Source of the DNA: DATFDN01 sp963756545
GTDB taxonomy: Bacteria > Pseudomonadota > Alphaproteobacteria > Acetobacterales > Acetobacteraceae
Direction: 5' to 3'
DNA length: 64,000 nt
Assembly (NCBI GenBank): GCA_963756545.1
Contig: CAVWNY010000008.1
Location: 682,001 to 746,000, forward strand
In this document: piece after piece, positions 44,771-54,289 of the stretch
Layout of the letters: each line of letters starts with the position of its first letter
How positions within the stretch are numbered: position 1 is the first letter of the stretch
Notes under the pieces: model-generated
Told to the model about the DNA's origin: nothing
The model's input: the letters and a program-made list of their open reading frames with translations, nothing else
Databases searched by the model: none
Translations under genes and position numbers: made by a program

Positions 44771-45702
44771 GCCCGCCCGGCTGCCTGCCGCGCCTCATGG
44801 GCTTGCAGGTGGCACCACGCGACGCGCAGCATCGGGGCGGCCAGTCCGGCCGCGCGCGAGCGGGCCAGCATGTCGCCCACGATATGCGCCGCCTCCGTCG
44901 GGCCGCCACGCTCGACGTCGCGCAGCATCGAGGCCGCGAACGCCGATCCGGGCTCGGTCAACAGCGCGCGGGCGCGATCGAGGAACGCCGGCCGCGCGGG
45001 ATGCCCGGCCGCGCGGGCCACGTCGTCGCATTCCGCCAACAGCTCCAAGGTCAGCGCCTCGCCGTCCTCGGCCTGCATGATCTCGCCGACATTGGCGCGC
45101 ATCGAGCAGGTCATTCCGGCCATCGCGGCCAGCATGACGAACTTTTCCCACATGTCCTGCGCGATATCCTCACTGGTGCGGCAGTCGAAGCGCGCGCCGG
45201 CCGCCGCCTGCGCGAAATCCGCCGCCACGTCGTCCTGGGTGTCCGCGCGCGGACCGAGGATCAGCGCGTGCAGTGCGTTGAGGTGCAGCACCTCCCCGGT
45301 CGGCGTCAGGGTCGCCGCGATCTGGCACAGTCCGCCGAGCACCCAAGCCCGTCCGAAAGCGTCGTCGAGCCGGTCGAGATGGCGCATTCCGTTCAGCATC
45401 GGGATGACCTTCGCACCGTTGCGAACGGCCGGTGCGACCGAGGCGATCGCGGGATCGAGGTCGTAGGCCTTGCAGGTCAGCAGTACGGCGTCGTGGCGGC
45501 CGTCGCCTTCCAGGTCCTCGGCGCCGATGAAGCGCACCGCGCGGCTGATGTCGCCTGCCGGGCTTCGCACCACCAGTCCGTCGCGGGCGAGCTGGGAGGC
45601 CCGTCCGGGACGGACCAGGAAGGTCACGTCGGCACCCGCTTCGGCCATGCGGCCGCCGAAATACCCGCCGATCCCGCCGGCCCCCAGAACAAGAAGGCGC
45701 AT
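44767..45702 (-). CDS. Ketopantoate reductase family protein
   Basis: A 311-residue reductase. The N-terminal Rossmann loop is LGAGGIGGYFGGRMAEAG; the catalytic Lys is in DMWEKFVMLAAM, with conserved Asn/Ser in the C-terminal helical domain (ANVGEIM, PTEAAHIVGDM). PanE uses NADPH to make pantoate for coenzyme A, but PanE-like paralogues in catabolic operons reduce other 2-oxo acids. The operon (amidase, SDR, thioesterase, binding protein) favours a paralogue. It starts 4 bases after the amidase stop. Confidence 0.85.
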   Translation of the reverse strand: MRLLVLGAGGIGGYFGGRMAEAGADVTFLVRPGRASQLARDGLVVRSPAGDISRAVRFIGAEDLEGDGRHDAVLLTCKAYDLDPAIASVAPAVRNGAKVIPMLNGMRHLDRLDDAFGRAWVLGGLCQIAATLTPTGEVLHLNALHALILGPRADTQDDVAADFAQAAAGARFDCRTSEDIAQDMWEKFVMLAAMAGMTCSMRANVGEIMQAEDGEALTLELLAECDDVARAAGHPARPAFLDRARALLTEPGSAFAASMLRDVERGGPTEAAHIVGDMLARSRAAGLAAPMLRVAWCHLQAHEARQAAGRA

Positions 45703-45706
45703 CGGA

Positions 45707-47146
45707 TCAGTTCCAGCCCGGGGGAGCGACGAAGGCGTGCCCCGCCTGCTCGATCAGCCCGGCGACATGGATCGTCGTCCAATCCCCGAACAGCGGCCCG
45801 ACGATCTGCACGCCCACGGGCAGACCCGCCGACATCCCGATCGGCGCGACCGATGCCGGAAGATGATACCCGCAGGTGATGCCGGGCCAGAACAGCAGGT
45901 CGTTGTAGGCGATCGTGCGGCCATCCACGGTGTAGGTCCGCTCCCATGTCCCGCCTTCCTGCATGTGCGGCAGGGCGGGAACGGCGAGGGTGGGACAGAG
46001 CAGCACGTCCCAGTCCTGGAAGAAGGCGGCCCAGGCGCGGCGGAGCTGATGACGGCGCTCGTTCAGTCGCAGCCACTCGCGATGCGACAGATCGACGGCA
46101 CGGTTCATCACGTCATCGGCGCTATTGTCCTCGGGCCGCAGCCGCGCCTTCTTCTCGCGGCGGCGGGCCAGCACGTCCTCGGGAAGCCGCGCGCTCAGCG
46201 CGGCATCGAGCAGGGTCAGGTAGAGGTGATACGCCTCGATCGGGTCGAAATGCGGCCGGGCGATGCGGCTGACCTCGGCCCCGCCGCGCTCAAGCTCCCC
46301 GGCCAGCGCCTCGATCAGCGCCACCGTGTCCCGGCTCGTGGCCTGGCCCGGCTCCTCGGCCCAAACCGCGATCCGCAAGTCGCGAAGCTCATGCGCGCGC
46401 GGCTTGGGGAGGTTCAACGTGAGATCCGTGTCGATCGGATCAGGCCCGGCGAGCGCGTCGAGCGCGAGGGCGAGATCGCGCGCCGAGCGGGCGAGCGGGC
46501 CGGGCACCGAGATATCCGTGATCGCCGCCGCGTCCACCAGCGAGTGCCCGCGCGGCGGGCACAGCCCCCAGGTCGGCTTGTGACCGAAAATCCCGCAGAA
46601 ATGCGCCGGCACCCGGATCGAGCCGCCGATGTCGGTGCCGATCTCAAGCCCGCCGAACCCGGCCGCCAGCGCCGCCGCGCTCCCGCCCGAGCTGCCGCCG
46701 GGGGTGCGCGATGCATCCCAAGGGTTCGAGGTCGCGCCGTACACGGGGTTGTAGCTCTGCCAATCCGCGAGCGAGACCGGCACGTTGGTCTTACCGAACA
46801 CCACCGCGCCCGCCTCCTCGATGCGCTGCACGGCGAGGGCGTCCTGTTCCGCGCGGTGTTCCCGCCGCTCCTCATAACCCCAGGTCGTGGGCAGGCCGAC
46901 GAGATCGAAGCTCTCCTTCACCGTCATCGGCACGCCGAACAGCGGGCAGTCCTTGCCGCGGCCGCCCTGATCGAGCGCGCGGGCGCGACGGCGCGCGCGC
47001 TCGAAGTCGCGGACGACGACGGCGTTGATGCGGGCATCGAGGCGCTCCACGCGGGCGATATAGTGATCGAGCAATTCCACGCAGCCGATCTTGCCCGCGC
47101 GGGTCAGTTCCACCAAGCGCCACGCCGGAAGGAAGGTTGGGTCCAT
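45707..47146 (-). CDS. Amidase signature family protein
   Basis: A 479-residue amidase with the triad Lys in PMTVKESFD, cis-Ser in PGGSSGGSAAAL and nucleophile Ser in GTDIGGSIRVPAHFCGIFGHKPT. It hydrolyses an amide to acid and ammonia; the substrate is unknown. It differs from the 35.8 kb amidase across most of its length, so the two are not a recent duplication. It lies 10 bases after the SDR stop in a five-gene leftward operon. Confidence 0.9.
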   Translation of the reverse strand: MDPTFLPAWRLVELTRAGKIGCVELLDHYIARVERLDARINAVVVRDFERARRRARALDQGGRGKDCPLFGVPMTVKESFDLVGLPTTWGYEERREHRAEQDALAVQRIEEAGAVVFGKTNVPVSLADWQSYNPVYGATSNPWDASRTPGGSSGGSAAALAAGFGGLEIGTDIGGSIRVPAHFCGIFGHKPTWGLCPPRGHSLVDAAAITDISVPGPLARSARDLALALDALAGPDPIDTDLTLNLPKPRAHELRDLRIAVWAEEPGQATSRDTVALIEALAGELERGGAEVSRIARPHFDPIEAYHLYLTLLDAALSARLPEDVLARRREKKARLRPEDNSADDVMNRAVDLSHREWLRLNERRHQLRRAWAAFFQDWDVLLCPTLAVPALPHMQEGGTWERTYTVDGRTIAYNDLLFWPGITCGYHLPASVAPIGMSAGLPVGVQIVGPLFGDWTTIHVAGLIEQAGHAFVAPPGWN

Positions 47147-47156
47147 GGCAATCGCC

Positions 47157-47939
47157 TCATGCGATGGAGGAATTGAACGCGCCGCCGTCGAGCAGCAGAT
47201 TGTGCCCGACGATGTAGCCCGATGACGCGGCGCAGAGGAACGCGCAAGCCTCGCCGAACTCCGCCGGATCGCCGACGCGGCCGGTGGGGTTTTCCTTCCC
47301 GCGCAGCGCCAGCTCCTCCTCCGTCGTTCGGTTGTTGCGCTGCGCCAGATGCGCCGCGCCGCTGCGCAGACGGTCGGTCAGGAACGGGCCGGGGAGCAGG
47401 TTGTTGATGGTGACGTTGTGCTTCGCGACCTGCCGGGCGAGGCCGGCGACGAAGCCGGTCAGGCCGGCGCGCGCGCCGTTGCTCATGCCGAGCTGCGGGA
47501 TCGGCGACTTAACCGAGGCCGAGGTGATGTTGACGATGCGCCCGAATTTCCGTCCGGCCATGCCGTCCACCACGGCCTTGATCATGAAGATCGGCGCCAG
47601 CATGTTGGCATCCAGCGCCTTGATCCACGCCTCGCGGTCCCATTCGCGGAAATCGCCCGGCGGCGGGCCGCCGCAGTTGTTCACCAGGATGTCGGGTGCG
47701 GGGCAGGCGGCGAGCGCGGCGGCGCGTCCTGCCTCGGTGCTGATGTCGCCGGCGACGGCGGTGACGCGCACGCCGGTCGCGTCGGCGATTTCGCGCGCGG
47801 TCTGCTGAAGCGTTTCGGCGGCGCGCGCCGTGATGACGAGCTCGACGCCCTCGCGCGCGAGCGACATCGCGCACGCGCGGCCGAGCCCCTTGCTGGCGGC
47901 GCAGACGATCGCCTTGCGACCCTTAATGCCGAGATCCAT
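47157..47939 (-). CDS. SDR-family oxidoreductase lacking the YxxxK motif
   Basis: A 260-residue short-chain dehydrogenase. It has the cofactor loop AASKGLGRACA, DIS and NNCGGP, and the catalytic Ser in NITSASV. Where YxxxK should follow, it has SNGARAGLTGFVAGLAR: Tyr is replaced by Ser and Lys by Arg. A subfamily with SNGAR at this point is common and probably uses other residues or has a different role. Substrate unknown. It lies in the thioesterase-SDR-amidase-PanE operon. Confidence 0.87.
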   Translation of the reverse strand: MDLGIKGRKAIVCAASKGLGRACAMSLAREGVELVITARAAETLQQTAREIADATGVRVTAVAGDISTEAGRAAALAACPAPDILVNNCGGPPPGDFREWDREAWIKALDANMLAPIFMIKAVVDGMAGRKFGRIVNITSASVKSPIPQLGMSNGARAGLTGFVAGLARQVAKHNVTINNLLPGPFLTDRLRSGAAHLAQRNNRTTEEELALRGKENPTGRVGDPAEFGEACAFLCAASSGYIVGHNLLLDGGAFNSSIA

Positions 47940-47951
47940 GCGCGTCCTCCC

Positions 47952-48392
47952 TCAGTCTGTGATGGCGATGGTTTCCAGTATCCGACGCGACGCCGCGGGG
48001 ATCGGCGCCGGCCTCTGCGATCCGCGCTCCACGAAGACATGGACGAAGAAGCCCTCGGCGGCGGCCTCCTCCTCCTCGTTGCGGAACACGCCGATCTCGT
48101 AACGAACCGAGCTGCCGCCGAGCCGCGCCACCCGCAGTCCCACCTGCACGCGATCCGGCCACGCCACCGAGCTGTGATAGCGGCACGACACCTCCGCCAC
48201 GACGCAATGGACGGCGCCATCGAGCAGATCAACCGCGCCGGTGGACATCTCGAAGTAGGTCACGGCGGTGTCGAAAAATGAAAAGTAGTTCACGTTGTTG
48301 ACGTGACGGAAAACGTCATTATCCATCCAGCGCGTCGTAATGTCGTGAAACCAGCGATAATCGGCGCGGCGACCGGGCGGTTGGCGGCTCAT
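47952..48392 (-). CDS. Hotdog-fold thioesterase (4HBT type)
   Basis: A 146-residue acyl-CoA thioesterase. The active-site pattern TTRWMDNDVFRHVNNVNYFSFFD, with the catalytic Asp, is that of the 4-hydroxybenzoyl-CoA thioesterase group, and FRNEEEEAAAEGFFVHVFVER the second half. It should cleave an acyl-CoA thioester. It is the first gene of a leftward operon and diverges from the sugar ABC importer, with 127 bases between. Confidence 0.88.
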   Translation of the reverse strand: MSRQPPGRRADYRWFHDITTRWMDNDVFRHVNNVNYFSFFDTAVTYFEMSTGAVDLLDGAVHCVVAEVSCRYHSSVAWPDRVQVGLRVARLGGSSVRYEIGVFRNEEEEAAAEGFFVHVFVERGSQRPAPIPAASRRILETIAITD

Positions 48393-48519
48393 GGGGCGGA
48401 CTAGAGCGGGTTTGCCGGCCGGCGTCCACCGGAGCGGTTCATTTCGGCCCGATGGTTGCCGTCCCGCCGCGACCCCCGCTAGCCTGCCTGGTCTTCCTCA
48501 TGAGCAGGAGACGCGCCGC

Positions 48520-49662
48520 ATGGATCGCTTCTTCCGATACTTCGCTCCCCTCGCGGCGGCGGCGCTGGCGGCCATGCTCGGGGCCGGCACCGCACGCGCC
48601 GCCGACGCACCGCGCGCCTCCGGCCTGTCCCCTTCGGCCGCGGCGCATTTGAAGGAGGTGCTGGCGAGCTACATGGGGCCGACCAGGTTCGTCGCACCGG
48701 CACCGCCGATCGACCCGGCCCCGCTCAAGGGCAAGCTTATCTTCACCATCCCGGTATCCACCGCGATTCCCTGGTGCGACGTGGTGGACCGGCAGTTGGA
48801 GGATTTCGCGAAGCGGGTCGGCATGCGCATGGAAACCTGGCAGAGCAACGCCCAGCTCGGCCAGTGGGTGCAGGGATTTAACACCGCGATCAGCCATCAG
48901 GCGGCGCTGATCAACATCGCCTGCGGCCTCGATGCCGCCAGCGTGACGCCGCAGATCAAGCAGGCGGTCGGGCAGGGCGTGCCGGTCGTCGCGGGGCACG
49001 ACTACGCGCTTGGGCAACCGACGCTGCCGGAGCTTTCGGGGATCGTGTATGGCAATTACATCGAGGCGGCGAAGCTCGAGTCCGACTGGGTGATGCAGCA
49101 GACCGACGGCCACGCCGACGTGCTGGTGATCACCGCGCCAAGCGTCGCCAACAGTCCGTATATCCAAAAGACGATCGCCGCCGAGTTCGCGCAATACTGC
49201 CCATCCTGCAAGCTCCGGTTCATCGGCGTCAACTCGCCCGACTGGCCGACCAAGATCGAGCCGCAGGTGCGCGGCGCGATCCTCGCCGACCATGCGCTGA
49301 ACTACGTGATCCCGATCTATGACGGGATGGCGCAGTTCGTGGTGCCCGCGATCATCGCGACCGGCGCCGGCGAGCGCGTCAAGGTGGCCACCTTCAACGC
49401 GCTGCCCGCGGTGCTCGACATGATCCGCACCGGCAACACCGTGACCTTCGAGGTCGGCGAGGACACCACCTGGCTGGCGGGCGCAATTCTCGATCAGGAC
49501 ATGCGCGTGCTGCTCAAGAAGCCGCTGGTGGCCGACTACGTCGCCGGGCTGCGCATCTTCACCAAGGCCAACGTCGCCGAGGCCGGCGTGCCCGCAAAAT
49601 TCGGCCAGGGCTACGGCACGACCGCGCTGCCCGGCTACGAGGCGTTGTGGGGCCTTCACTGA
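48520..49662 (+). CDS. Periplasmic sugar-binding protein (type I, RbsB-like)
   Basis: A 380-residue binding protein with a clear signal peptide ending AGTARAAD. The mature part has the type I periplasmic-binding fold: LIFTIPVSTAIPWCDVVDRQLEDFAKRVGMRMETWQS, QAVGQGVPVVAGHDYA, and TGAGERVKVATFNALPAVLDMI near the C-terminus. AGGAG stands 9 bases before the ATG at 48520. Its ATPase begins inside its last codons and a permease follows, so it forms a complete sugar-type importer. Ligand unknown. Confidence 0.88.
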   Translation: MDRFFRYFAPLAAAALAAMLGAGTARAADAPRASGLSPSAAAHLKEVLASYMGPTRFVAPAPPIDPAPLKGKLIFTIPVSTAIPWCDVVDRQLEDFAKRVGMRMETWQSNAQLGQWVQGFNTAISHQAALINIACGLDAASVTPQIKQAVGQGVPVVAGHDYALGQPTLPELSGIVYGNYIEAAKLESDWVMQQTDGHADVLVITAPSVANSPYIQKTIAAEFAQYCPSCKLRFIGVNSPDWPTKIEPQVRGAILADHALNYVIPIYDGMAQFVVPAIIATGAGERVKVATFNALPAVLDMIRTGNTVTFEVGEDTTWLAGAILDQDMRVLLKKPLVADYVAGLRIFTKANVAEAGVPAKFGQGYGTTALPGYEALWGLH

Positions 49663-51215
49663 GCAACCTGGTCCTGCGGGCGGAGCATCTCAGCAAGCGC
49701 TTCGGCGGCACGTTGGCGCTCGATGACGTGGGCGTCGAGGTCGCCGAGGGCGAGGTGCATGGGCTGCTCGGCCACAACGGGTCGGGCAAGTCCACGCTGA
49801 TCAAGATACTGGCCGGGTATCACGTCCCCGAGCCGGGCGGGTCGCTGGAGGTCGCCGGCCGTGCGGTCCGTCTGCCGCTGTCTCCGGGGCAGTTCCGTGC
49901 GCTGGGCATGGCGTTCGTCCACCAGGACCCCGGTTTGATCGGCGCGCTCACCGTGGTCGAGAACCTGCGGATCGGCGCGATCGCACGGGGTCGCCTCGCC
50001 CCGATCTCCTGGCGCGAGGAGACCGCCCATGCCGGCGCGCTGCTCACCGAGTTCGGCATCGACTGCGATTCGCTGGCGCGGGTAGAGACGCTGGAGCCCT
50101 GGCAGCGCCCGCTGCTCGGGATCATTCGCGCCGTCGATGAGATGCGCGCGCTGATGGCCGAGGACCAGGGACGGCAGGGGCTGCTCGTGCTCGACGAACC
50201 GACCGCCAGCCTGGGCGGGGCGAACGTCGAGCAGTTGTTCGAGGTGGTCCGGCGGGTGAAGGCGCAGGGCATCGGCGTCCTGTTCGTCTCCCACGATCTC
50301 GACGAGGTGCTGGCGATCACCGACCGGATCACCGTTCTTCGCGACGGGCGGGTCGCGGGCGAGGGCCGCACCGAAAAGCTGACCAAGGACGACCTCGTGG
50401 AGATGATCGTCGGGCGGCGGATCGCGGCGCGGGGCGCGTCGGCCGTGCGCCCCGGAACGCGCGAGCCGGCAGCGGTGATCGAGGGGCTTCGCGGCACGGG
50501 GGTGCGGGGCGCGAGCTTCGCGGTCGGGCGAGGCGAGATTCTCGGGCTGACGGGTCTCGCCGGCTCCGGCTTCACCGAATTGGGGGCCATGCTGATTGGC
50601 GTGACGCCGGCGCGCGCCGGCCTGCTTCGTCTGGAAGGACGGACGCTCGACCTCGCCGCGATCACGCCGGGCGCGGCGGTCGCCGCCGGCATCGCATACG
50701 TTCCCAGCGAACGGCTGCGCGAGGGCTGTTTCGCCGAACTGACGCTCGCCGAGAACATCACCATTCCCGTGCTCCGACGCTTCTTTCGCGGCTTCGTGCT
50801 GCGTCGCGCCGCGCTCGCGGCGTACGCGCGCGACCTCTGCGCCCGCTTCGACGTGCGCCCGCCCGACCCGAGGCTCGCCTTTCAGGTGCTGAGCGGCGGG
50901 AACCAGCAGAAGGTGCTGCTCGCCAAATGGCTCCAGCTCCGCCCGAAGCTGCTGATCCTGCAAGAGCCGACCCAGGGCGTGGATGTCGGCGCGCGCGAGC
51001 AGATCTTCGCCATCATCCGCGCCTGCGCGGCCGAGGGCACGTGCGTCTTGTGCCTGAGCGGCGACCACGAGCAACTGGCGGCGCTATGCGGGCGGGTGCT
51101 CGTGTTCCGCCAGGGGCGGATCGAGGCCGAGCTGGACGGCGGCGACGTCACCAAGGAGCGCATCGCCTATGAATGCTTCGGAACCGACCACGTCGCGCTC
51201 CAAGGGGCGCGCTGA
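49647..51215 (+). CDS. Sugar ABC transporter ATP-binding protein (RbsA-like, two domains)
   Basis: A 522-residue ATPase with two fused ATP-binding domains. The first has GHNGSGKST (Walker A) and LLVLDEPTASLGG (Walker B); the second lacks a good Walker A (GLAGSGFTE) but has the signature LSGGNQQKV and LQEPTQGVDVG, as in RbsA/MglA proteins. The first domain's signature is weak. It starts with GTG after GAGG, overlapping the binding-protein gene by 16 bases, and overlaps the permease by 47 bases. Confidence 0.9.
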   Translation: MGPSLSNLVLRAEHLSKRFGGTLALDDVGVEVAEGEVHGLLGHNGSGKSTLIKILAGYHVPEPGGSLEVAGRAVRLPLSPGQFRALGMAFVHQDPGLIGALTVVENLRIGAIARGRLAPISWREETAHAGALLTEFGIDCDSLARVETLEPWQRPLLGIIRAVDEMRALMAEDQGRQGLLVLDEPTASLGGANVEQLFEVVRRVKAQGIGVLFVSHDLDEVLAITDRITVLRDGRVAGEGRTEKLTKDDLVEMIVGRRIAARGASAVRPGTREPAAVIEGLRGTGVRGASFAVGRGEILGLTGLAGSGFTELGAMLIGVTPARAGLLRLEGRTLDLAAITPGAAVAAGIAYVPSERLREGCFAELTLAENITIPVLRRFFRGFVLRRAALAAYARDLCARFDVRPPDPRLAFQVLSGGNQQKVLLAKWLQLRPKLLILQEPTQGVDVGAREQIFAIIRACAAEGTCVLCLSGDHEQLAALCGRVLVFRQGRIEAELDGGDVTKERIAYECFGTDHVALQGAR

Positions 51216-52203
51216 CGCGGCGCGGCGCGGCGCGCTGTCGCGGCTCGTGCATCGCTTCGCGCTGCTGATTGCGTGGGCGATCACCGTCGTCATCTTCGGC
51301 GCGGTCGAGCCGGGCAGCTTCCTGCAACTCGCCAACTTCACCTCCATGTTCAGCTCGCAGGCCGTGCTGCTGGTACTGACCCTGTCGCTGGTCGTGACCC
51401 TGACCGCGAGCGAATACGACCTGTCGGCCGCCGCCGTGCTCAGCCTGTCGGCCATGCTGATCGCCATCCTCAACGCGCAGCGCCAGATCCCGGTCGGCTA
51501 CGCGATCCTCGCCGCGATCGCCGCCGGAGCCATGGTGGGGATCGTCAACGGCATCCTGGTGGTCGGCATCGGGATCGATTCGATCATCGCCACGCTCGGC
51601 ACCGGCACGGTGGTGAGCGGCATCGTGCTCTGGATCAGCAACAGCGAGACGATCTCGGGCATCTCGCAGGCGCTTGTGGCGGCCGTCATCGTGCCGCGCT
51701 TCTTCGGCCTGTCGCTGGGGTTCGTGTACGCCTTGGTGCTGACGGCGCTGCTCTGGTACGTGCTTACCTTCACGCCCATCGGGCAGCGATTGCTGTTCGT
51801 CGGGCGGGGGCGGCGCGTCGCGCGGCTGTCGGGGCTGAACGTCGAGCGGCTGCGCTTCGGCGCGCTGCTCTCCGGCTCCCTGCTCGCTTCCGTCGCGGGC
51901 GTGCTCTACGCCGGAACCAGCGGCGCGGCCGACCCGAGTTCGGGAGACACATTCCTGCTGCCCGCGTTCGCCGCGGCGTTCCTCGGCTCGACCGCCATCG
52001 CGCCGGGGCGGTTCAACGCCTGGGGCTCGTTCGCGGCGGTGTATTTCCTGGTGACCGGGATCAACGGCCTGTCGCTGCTCGGCATCCAGGTCTTCATCCA
52101 GGATCTGTTCTACGGCGGGGCGCTGATCATCGCCGTGGCGCTGTCGGCGTTGGTGCGCCGGGGTGAACGGCGGGAGCGGGATATCGCGAAGGAGGCGGAT
52201 TAG
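51169..52203 (+). CDS. Sugar ABC transporter permease (RbsC-like)
   Basis: A 344-residue inner-membrane protein with about eight to ten helices. It shows LLVLTLSLVVTLTASEYDLSAAAVLSLSAM, VGIGIDSIIATLGTGTVVSGIVLW and PIGQRLLFVGRGRRVARLSGLNVERLRF, the BPD_transp_2 pattern for ribose-type importers. It begins 47 bases before the ATPase stop in another frame. It completes the divergent sugar importer. Confidence 0.9.
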   Translation: MNASEPTTSRSKGRADAARRGALSRLVHRFALLIAWAITVVIFGAVEPGSFLQLANFTSMFSSQAVLLVLTLSLVVTLTASEYDLSAAAVLSLSAMLIAILNAQRQIPVGYAILAAIAAGAMVGIVNGILVVGIGIDSIIATLGTGTVVSGIVLWISNSETISGISQALVAAVIVPRFFGLSLGFVYALVLTALLWYVLTFTPIGQRLLFVGRGRRVARLSGLNVERLRFGALLSGSLLASVAGVLYAGTSGAADPSSGDTFLLPAFAAAFLGSTAIAPGRFNAWGSFAAVYFLVTGINGLSLLGIQVFIQDLFYGGALIIAVALSALVRRGERRERDIAKEAD

Positions 52204-52526
52204 GTCGTCGCCGGCAGGGCCTTCGGGTAGGAGTGTCTTCGCTTGAATGCCGGCTTTCAATCCAAAGCGGACATTTGCACCGGACTTTCGCAAGAGGTAA
52301 GCCGTTGATGCAGCATGGCTCAGGCAACTGTGCAAAAATTCTTGAATTACTCACATCAATGGCGTTGCCCTTAGCCTCACAGCGCGTCACGCTGAGGGCA
52401 AGAGTTTGGTCGGCGGTCGAGACGCCCGTGAACCCACAAGCGTGGCGTGAGTTGCCAAAATTGCCACTTTGGAGGACAAATGCTGAGTTAAATCTTGATC
52501 TAGGCTCTTGTTGAAAGGCTGCCCAT
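52204..52526 (+). other. Intergenic region at the edge of an AT-rich patch
   Basis: A 323-base stretch without a convincing gene. GC content falls sharply through it, from typical chromosomal at 52204 to AT-rich by 52500. A short segment near 52240-52270 (GCTTTCAATCCAAAGCGGA) partly resembles one near 54430. The stretch probably spans the left boundary of acquired DNA. AGGACAAATGC just upstream of 52480 is not followed by a long frame. Confidence 0.4.
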
Positions 52527-53216
52527 ATGATCTCTAGATACGATGGTTGCATTAGAGATACAGTAATCAACGGAAAGCAGATTAGATTTTTCGTGGCCAA
52601 TAAAAATGATGTAATTCAAACCCATCATTATAACGCACAATTCTACGAAGCTGAGGAACTTAATATTATCACTCAATTTTTTAGGCCGCAAGGAGCATTT
52701 ATTGATATCGGTGCAAATGTAGGCAATCATGCAATATATGTTTCTAAGTTCCTAGAACCTCGAACAATCCTAGTCTTTGAACCAAATCCCGTCGCCATCT
52801 CTATTCTAAAGATAAACCTCGCTCTAAATAACTGTTCCAACGTAGACATGCGTTTTCTTGGAGTAGCGCTGGGAGCTGGGTCCATTCGCCTGAGGGCGGA
52901 GGAGCCTGATCAAAACAACCTGGGCTCCGTCTTCTTTGTTCCCGACGATAATGGAAGTGTTTTGTGTCTTGCAGGAGATTCAGTCCTCAGTAGAGAAGCA
53001 CCAAGTTTCATGAAAATAGACATTGAAGGTATGGAGATGGAGGTCCTCACCGGCCTAGTTCAGACAGTTCAGCAATGGCGGCCAAATATTTTCATTGAAA
53101 TACAGAGTAGGAATTTGGCCGAGTTTAACGGTTGGCGCAATTCAATGCGTTACAAGATCGCTGAACAATATCAGCGCTATGAGGGAATCATAAACTTTAT
53201 GATTATTCCTGAATAG
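52527..53216 (+). CDS. FkbM-family methyltransferase (AT-rich, foreign)
   Basis: A 229-residue methyltransferase. The S-adenosylmethionine loop is FIDIGANVGNHAIYVSKF, followed by VFEPNPVAISILKINLALN, and the FkbM mark MKIDIEGMEMEVLTGL. Family members O-methylate sugars or natural-product hydroxyls, often in surface polysaccharide loci. Its base composition is far more AT-rich than all neighbours, its codons end often in A/T, and a decayed IS5 element follows 136 bases downstream, so recent acquisition is likely. It stands alone, with no glycan cluster beside it. Confidence 0.88.
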   Translation: MISRYDGCIRDTVINGKQIRFFVANKNDVIQTHHYNAQFYEAEELNIITQFFRPQGAFIDIGANVGNHAIYVSKFLEPRTILVFEPNPVAISILKINLALNNCSNVDMRFLGVALGAGSIRLRAEEPDQNNLGSVFFVPDDNGSVLCLAGDSVLSREAPSFMKIDIEGMEMEVLTGLVQTVQQWRPNIFIEIQSRNLAEFNGWRNSMRYKIAEQYQRYEGIINFMIIPE

Positions 53217-53232
53217 GATGCTCTTGGCTTAG

Positions 53233-53346
53233 GACTACCCGGCCGCGCCGACATCACGGATCAAACGGGCATTCGAAGAAGGCCGGATTCGTTCGGAGCA
53301 AACCCGCCTTGCTCTTGAACAGCACATTGCGGCGCACGGGTGCTAA
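53233..53346 (+). other. Possible gene 3' fragment
   Basis: A 37-codon open stretch ends in TAA at 53344-53346 and reads like a helical C-terminus (RIKRAFEEGRIRSEQTRLA, then LEQHIAAHGC). It has no start codon and follows a stop. It is GC-rich, unlike the FkbM gene just before it, so it may be the tail of a gene cut by the insertion events here. Weakly supported. Confidence 0.25.
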
Positions 53347-53352
53347 CCCTTA

Positions 53353-54289
53353 GTGTCCATCCGGGAACGGGGCGAGGGAATTGAATCGCTTGTGATTTTG
53401 GGCGACGGCGGGCTTGATGACGAAGCTGGCGGGATGTGGACGAGCGAAAACCGCGCCCGCTACGACCGTCGTGGCCTGCGCTACCCGAGTGATGTAACCG
53501 ACGAGGAATGGGCGCTCATCGGGCCGCTGATCCCGCCCGCGAAGCGTGGGGGCAACAAGCGGACGGTCGATCGTGCGGGCGGTGGTGAACGGCGTGATGT
53601 ATGTGCTGAGCACCGGCTGCCAGTGGGCCGCGCTGCCGAAGGATCTGCCGCCGCGCAGCACCGTCAATGACTACTTCCGACGCTGGGACTGGGACGGCAC
53701 GCTCGATCGCATCCATCACGCATTGTATGTGCGATGCCGGGAAGCTGGCCGGACGCCAGGCCAGTCCGACGGCCGCGATCATCGATAGCCAGAGCGTCAA
53801 GAGTGCCGAAAAAGGGGGCGCTCGGTCGATCCGCCCGGCTACGACGCGGGCAAGAAGATCAACGGCAAGAAGCGGCACATCCTGGTCGATACCCAAGGGC
53901 CTGCTGATGCAGGCCATCGTGCACGCCGCCGACATCCAGGACCGCGACGGCGGCGTGCTGCTGATGGGCGCGCTGTTCGGTCTGTATCCGTTCCTGCTCA
54001 AGCTCTACGCCGACAGCGGTTACCAGGGCGCGAAGTTCCGTAATGGGCTGGCGGCCGCCTGTGCTCAGGTCAATGTCGAGATCGTCAAGCGCTCCGATCT
54101 CGGCAGATTCGTCGTCCTGCCAAAGCGATGGATCGTCGAGCGCACCATCGCCTGGCTCAACCGGTGTCGCCGATTGGCCAAGGACTGGGAATGCCTCAAC
54201 CGCTCCGGACTTGCTTTCCTCCGATGGGCCTCCGTCCGCCTCATGCTCCGAAAGCTATGTCAGAAAGGAAAATGATCCCGGATGGACTC
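53353..54289 (+). mobile_element. IS5-family (IS427-type) insertion sequence, 937 bp
   Basis: Ends are GTGTCCATCCGGGAAC (53353-53368) and GATCCCGGATGGACTC (54274-54289), inverted repeats matching at 14 of 16 positions. Both sides are flanked by a TTA direct repeat (53350-53352 and 54290-54292), the kind of short target duplication made by this group. The single transposase gene inside is broken by several frameshifts. Confidence 0.88.
53434..54275 (+). pseudogene. IS5-family transposase, multiple frameshifts
   Basis: The DDE transposase is readable only by changing frame at least four times: SDVTDEEWALIGPLIPPAKRGG; then RAVVNGVMYVLSTGCQWAAL and YFRRWDWDGTLDRIHHALY; then ASPTAAIIDSQSVKSAEKGG (first Asp); then a short part with GYDAGKKINGKKRHILVDTQ; then LYADSGYQGAKF (second Asp) and PKRWIVERTIAWLNRCRRLAKDWE (final Glu). 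Shifts are near 53573, 53751, 53825 and 53904; three look like one-base gains and one like a loss. The element cannot move by itself. Confidence 0.85.

Noticed and set aside
52233..52514. A 93-codon gene before the FkbM methyltransferase
   Set aside because: No ribosome-binding site, no family similarity, and base composition changes across it.
53434..54275. Programmed frameshifting in the IS5 transposase
   Set aside because: At least four shifts of mixed direction are needed, without slippery heptamers at each, so decay is more likely.
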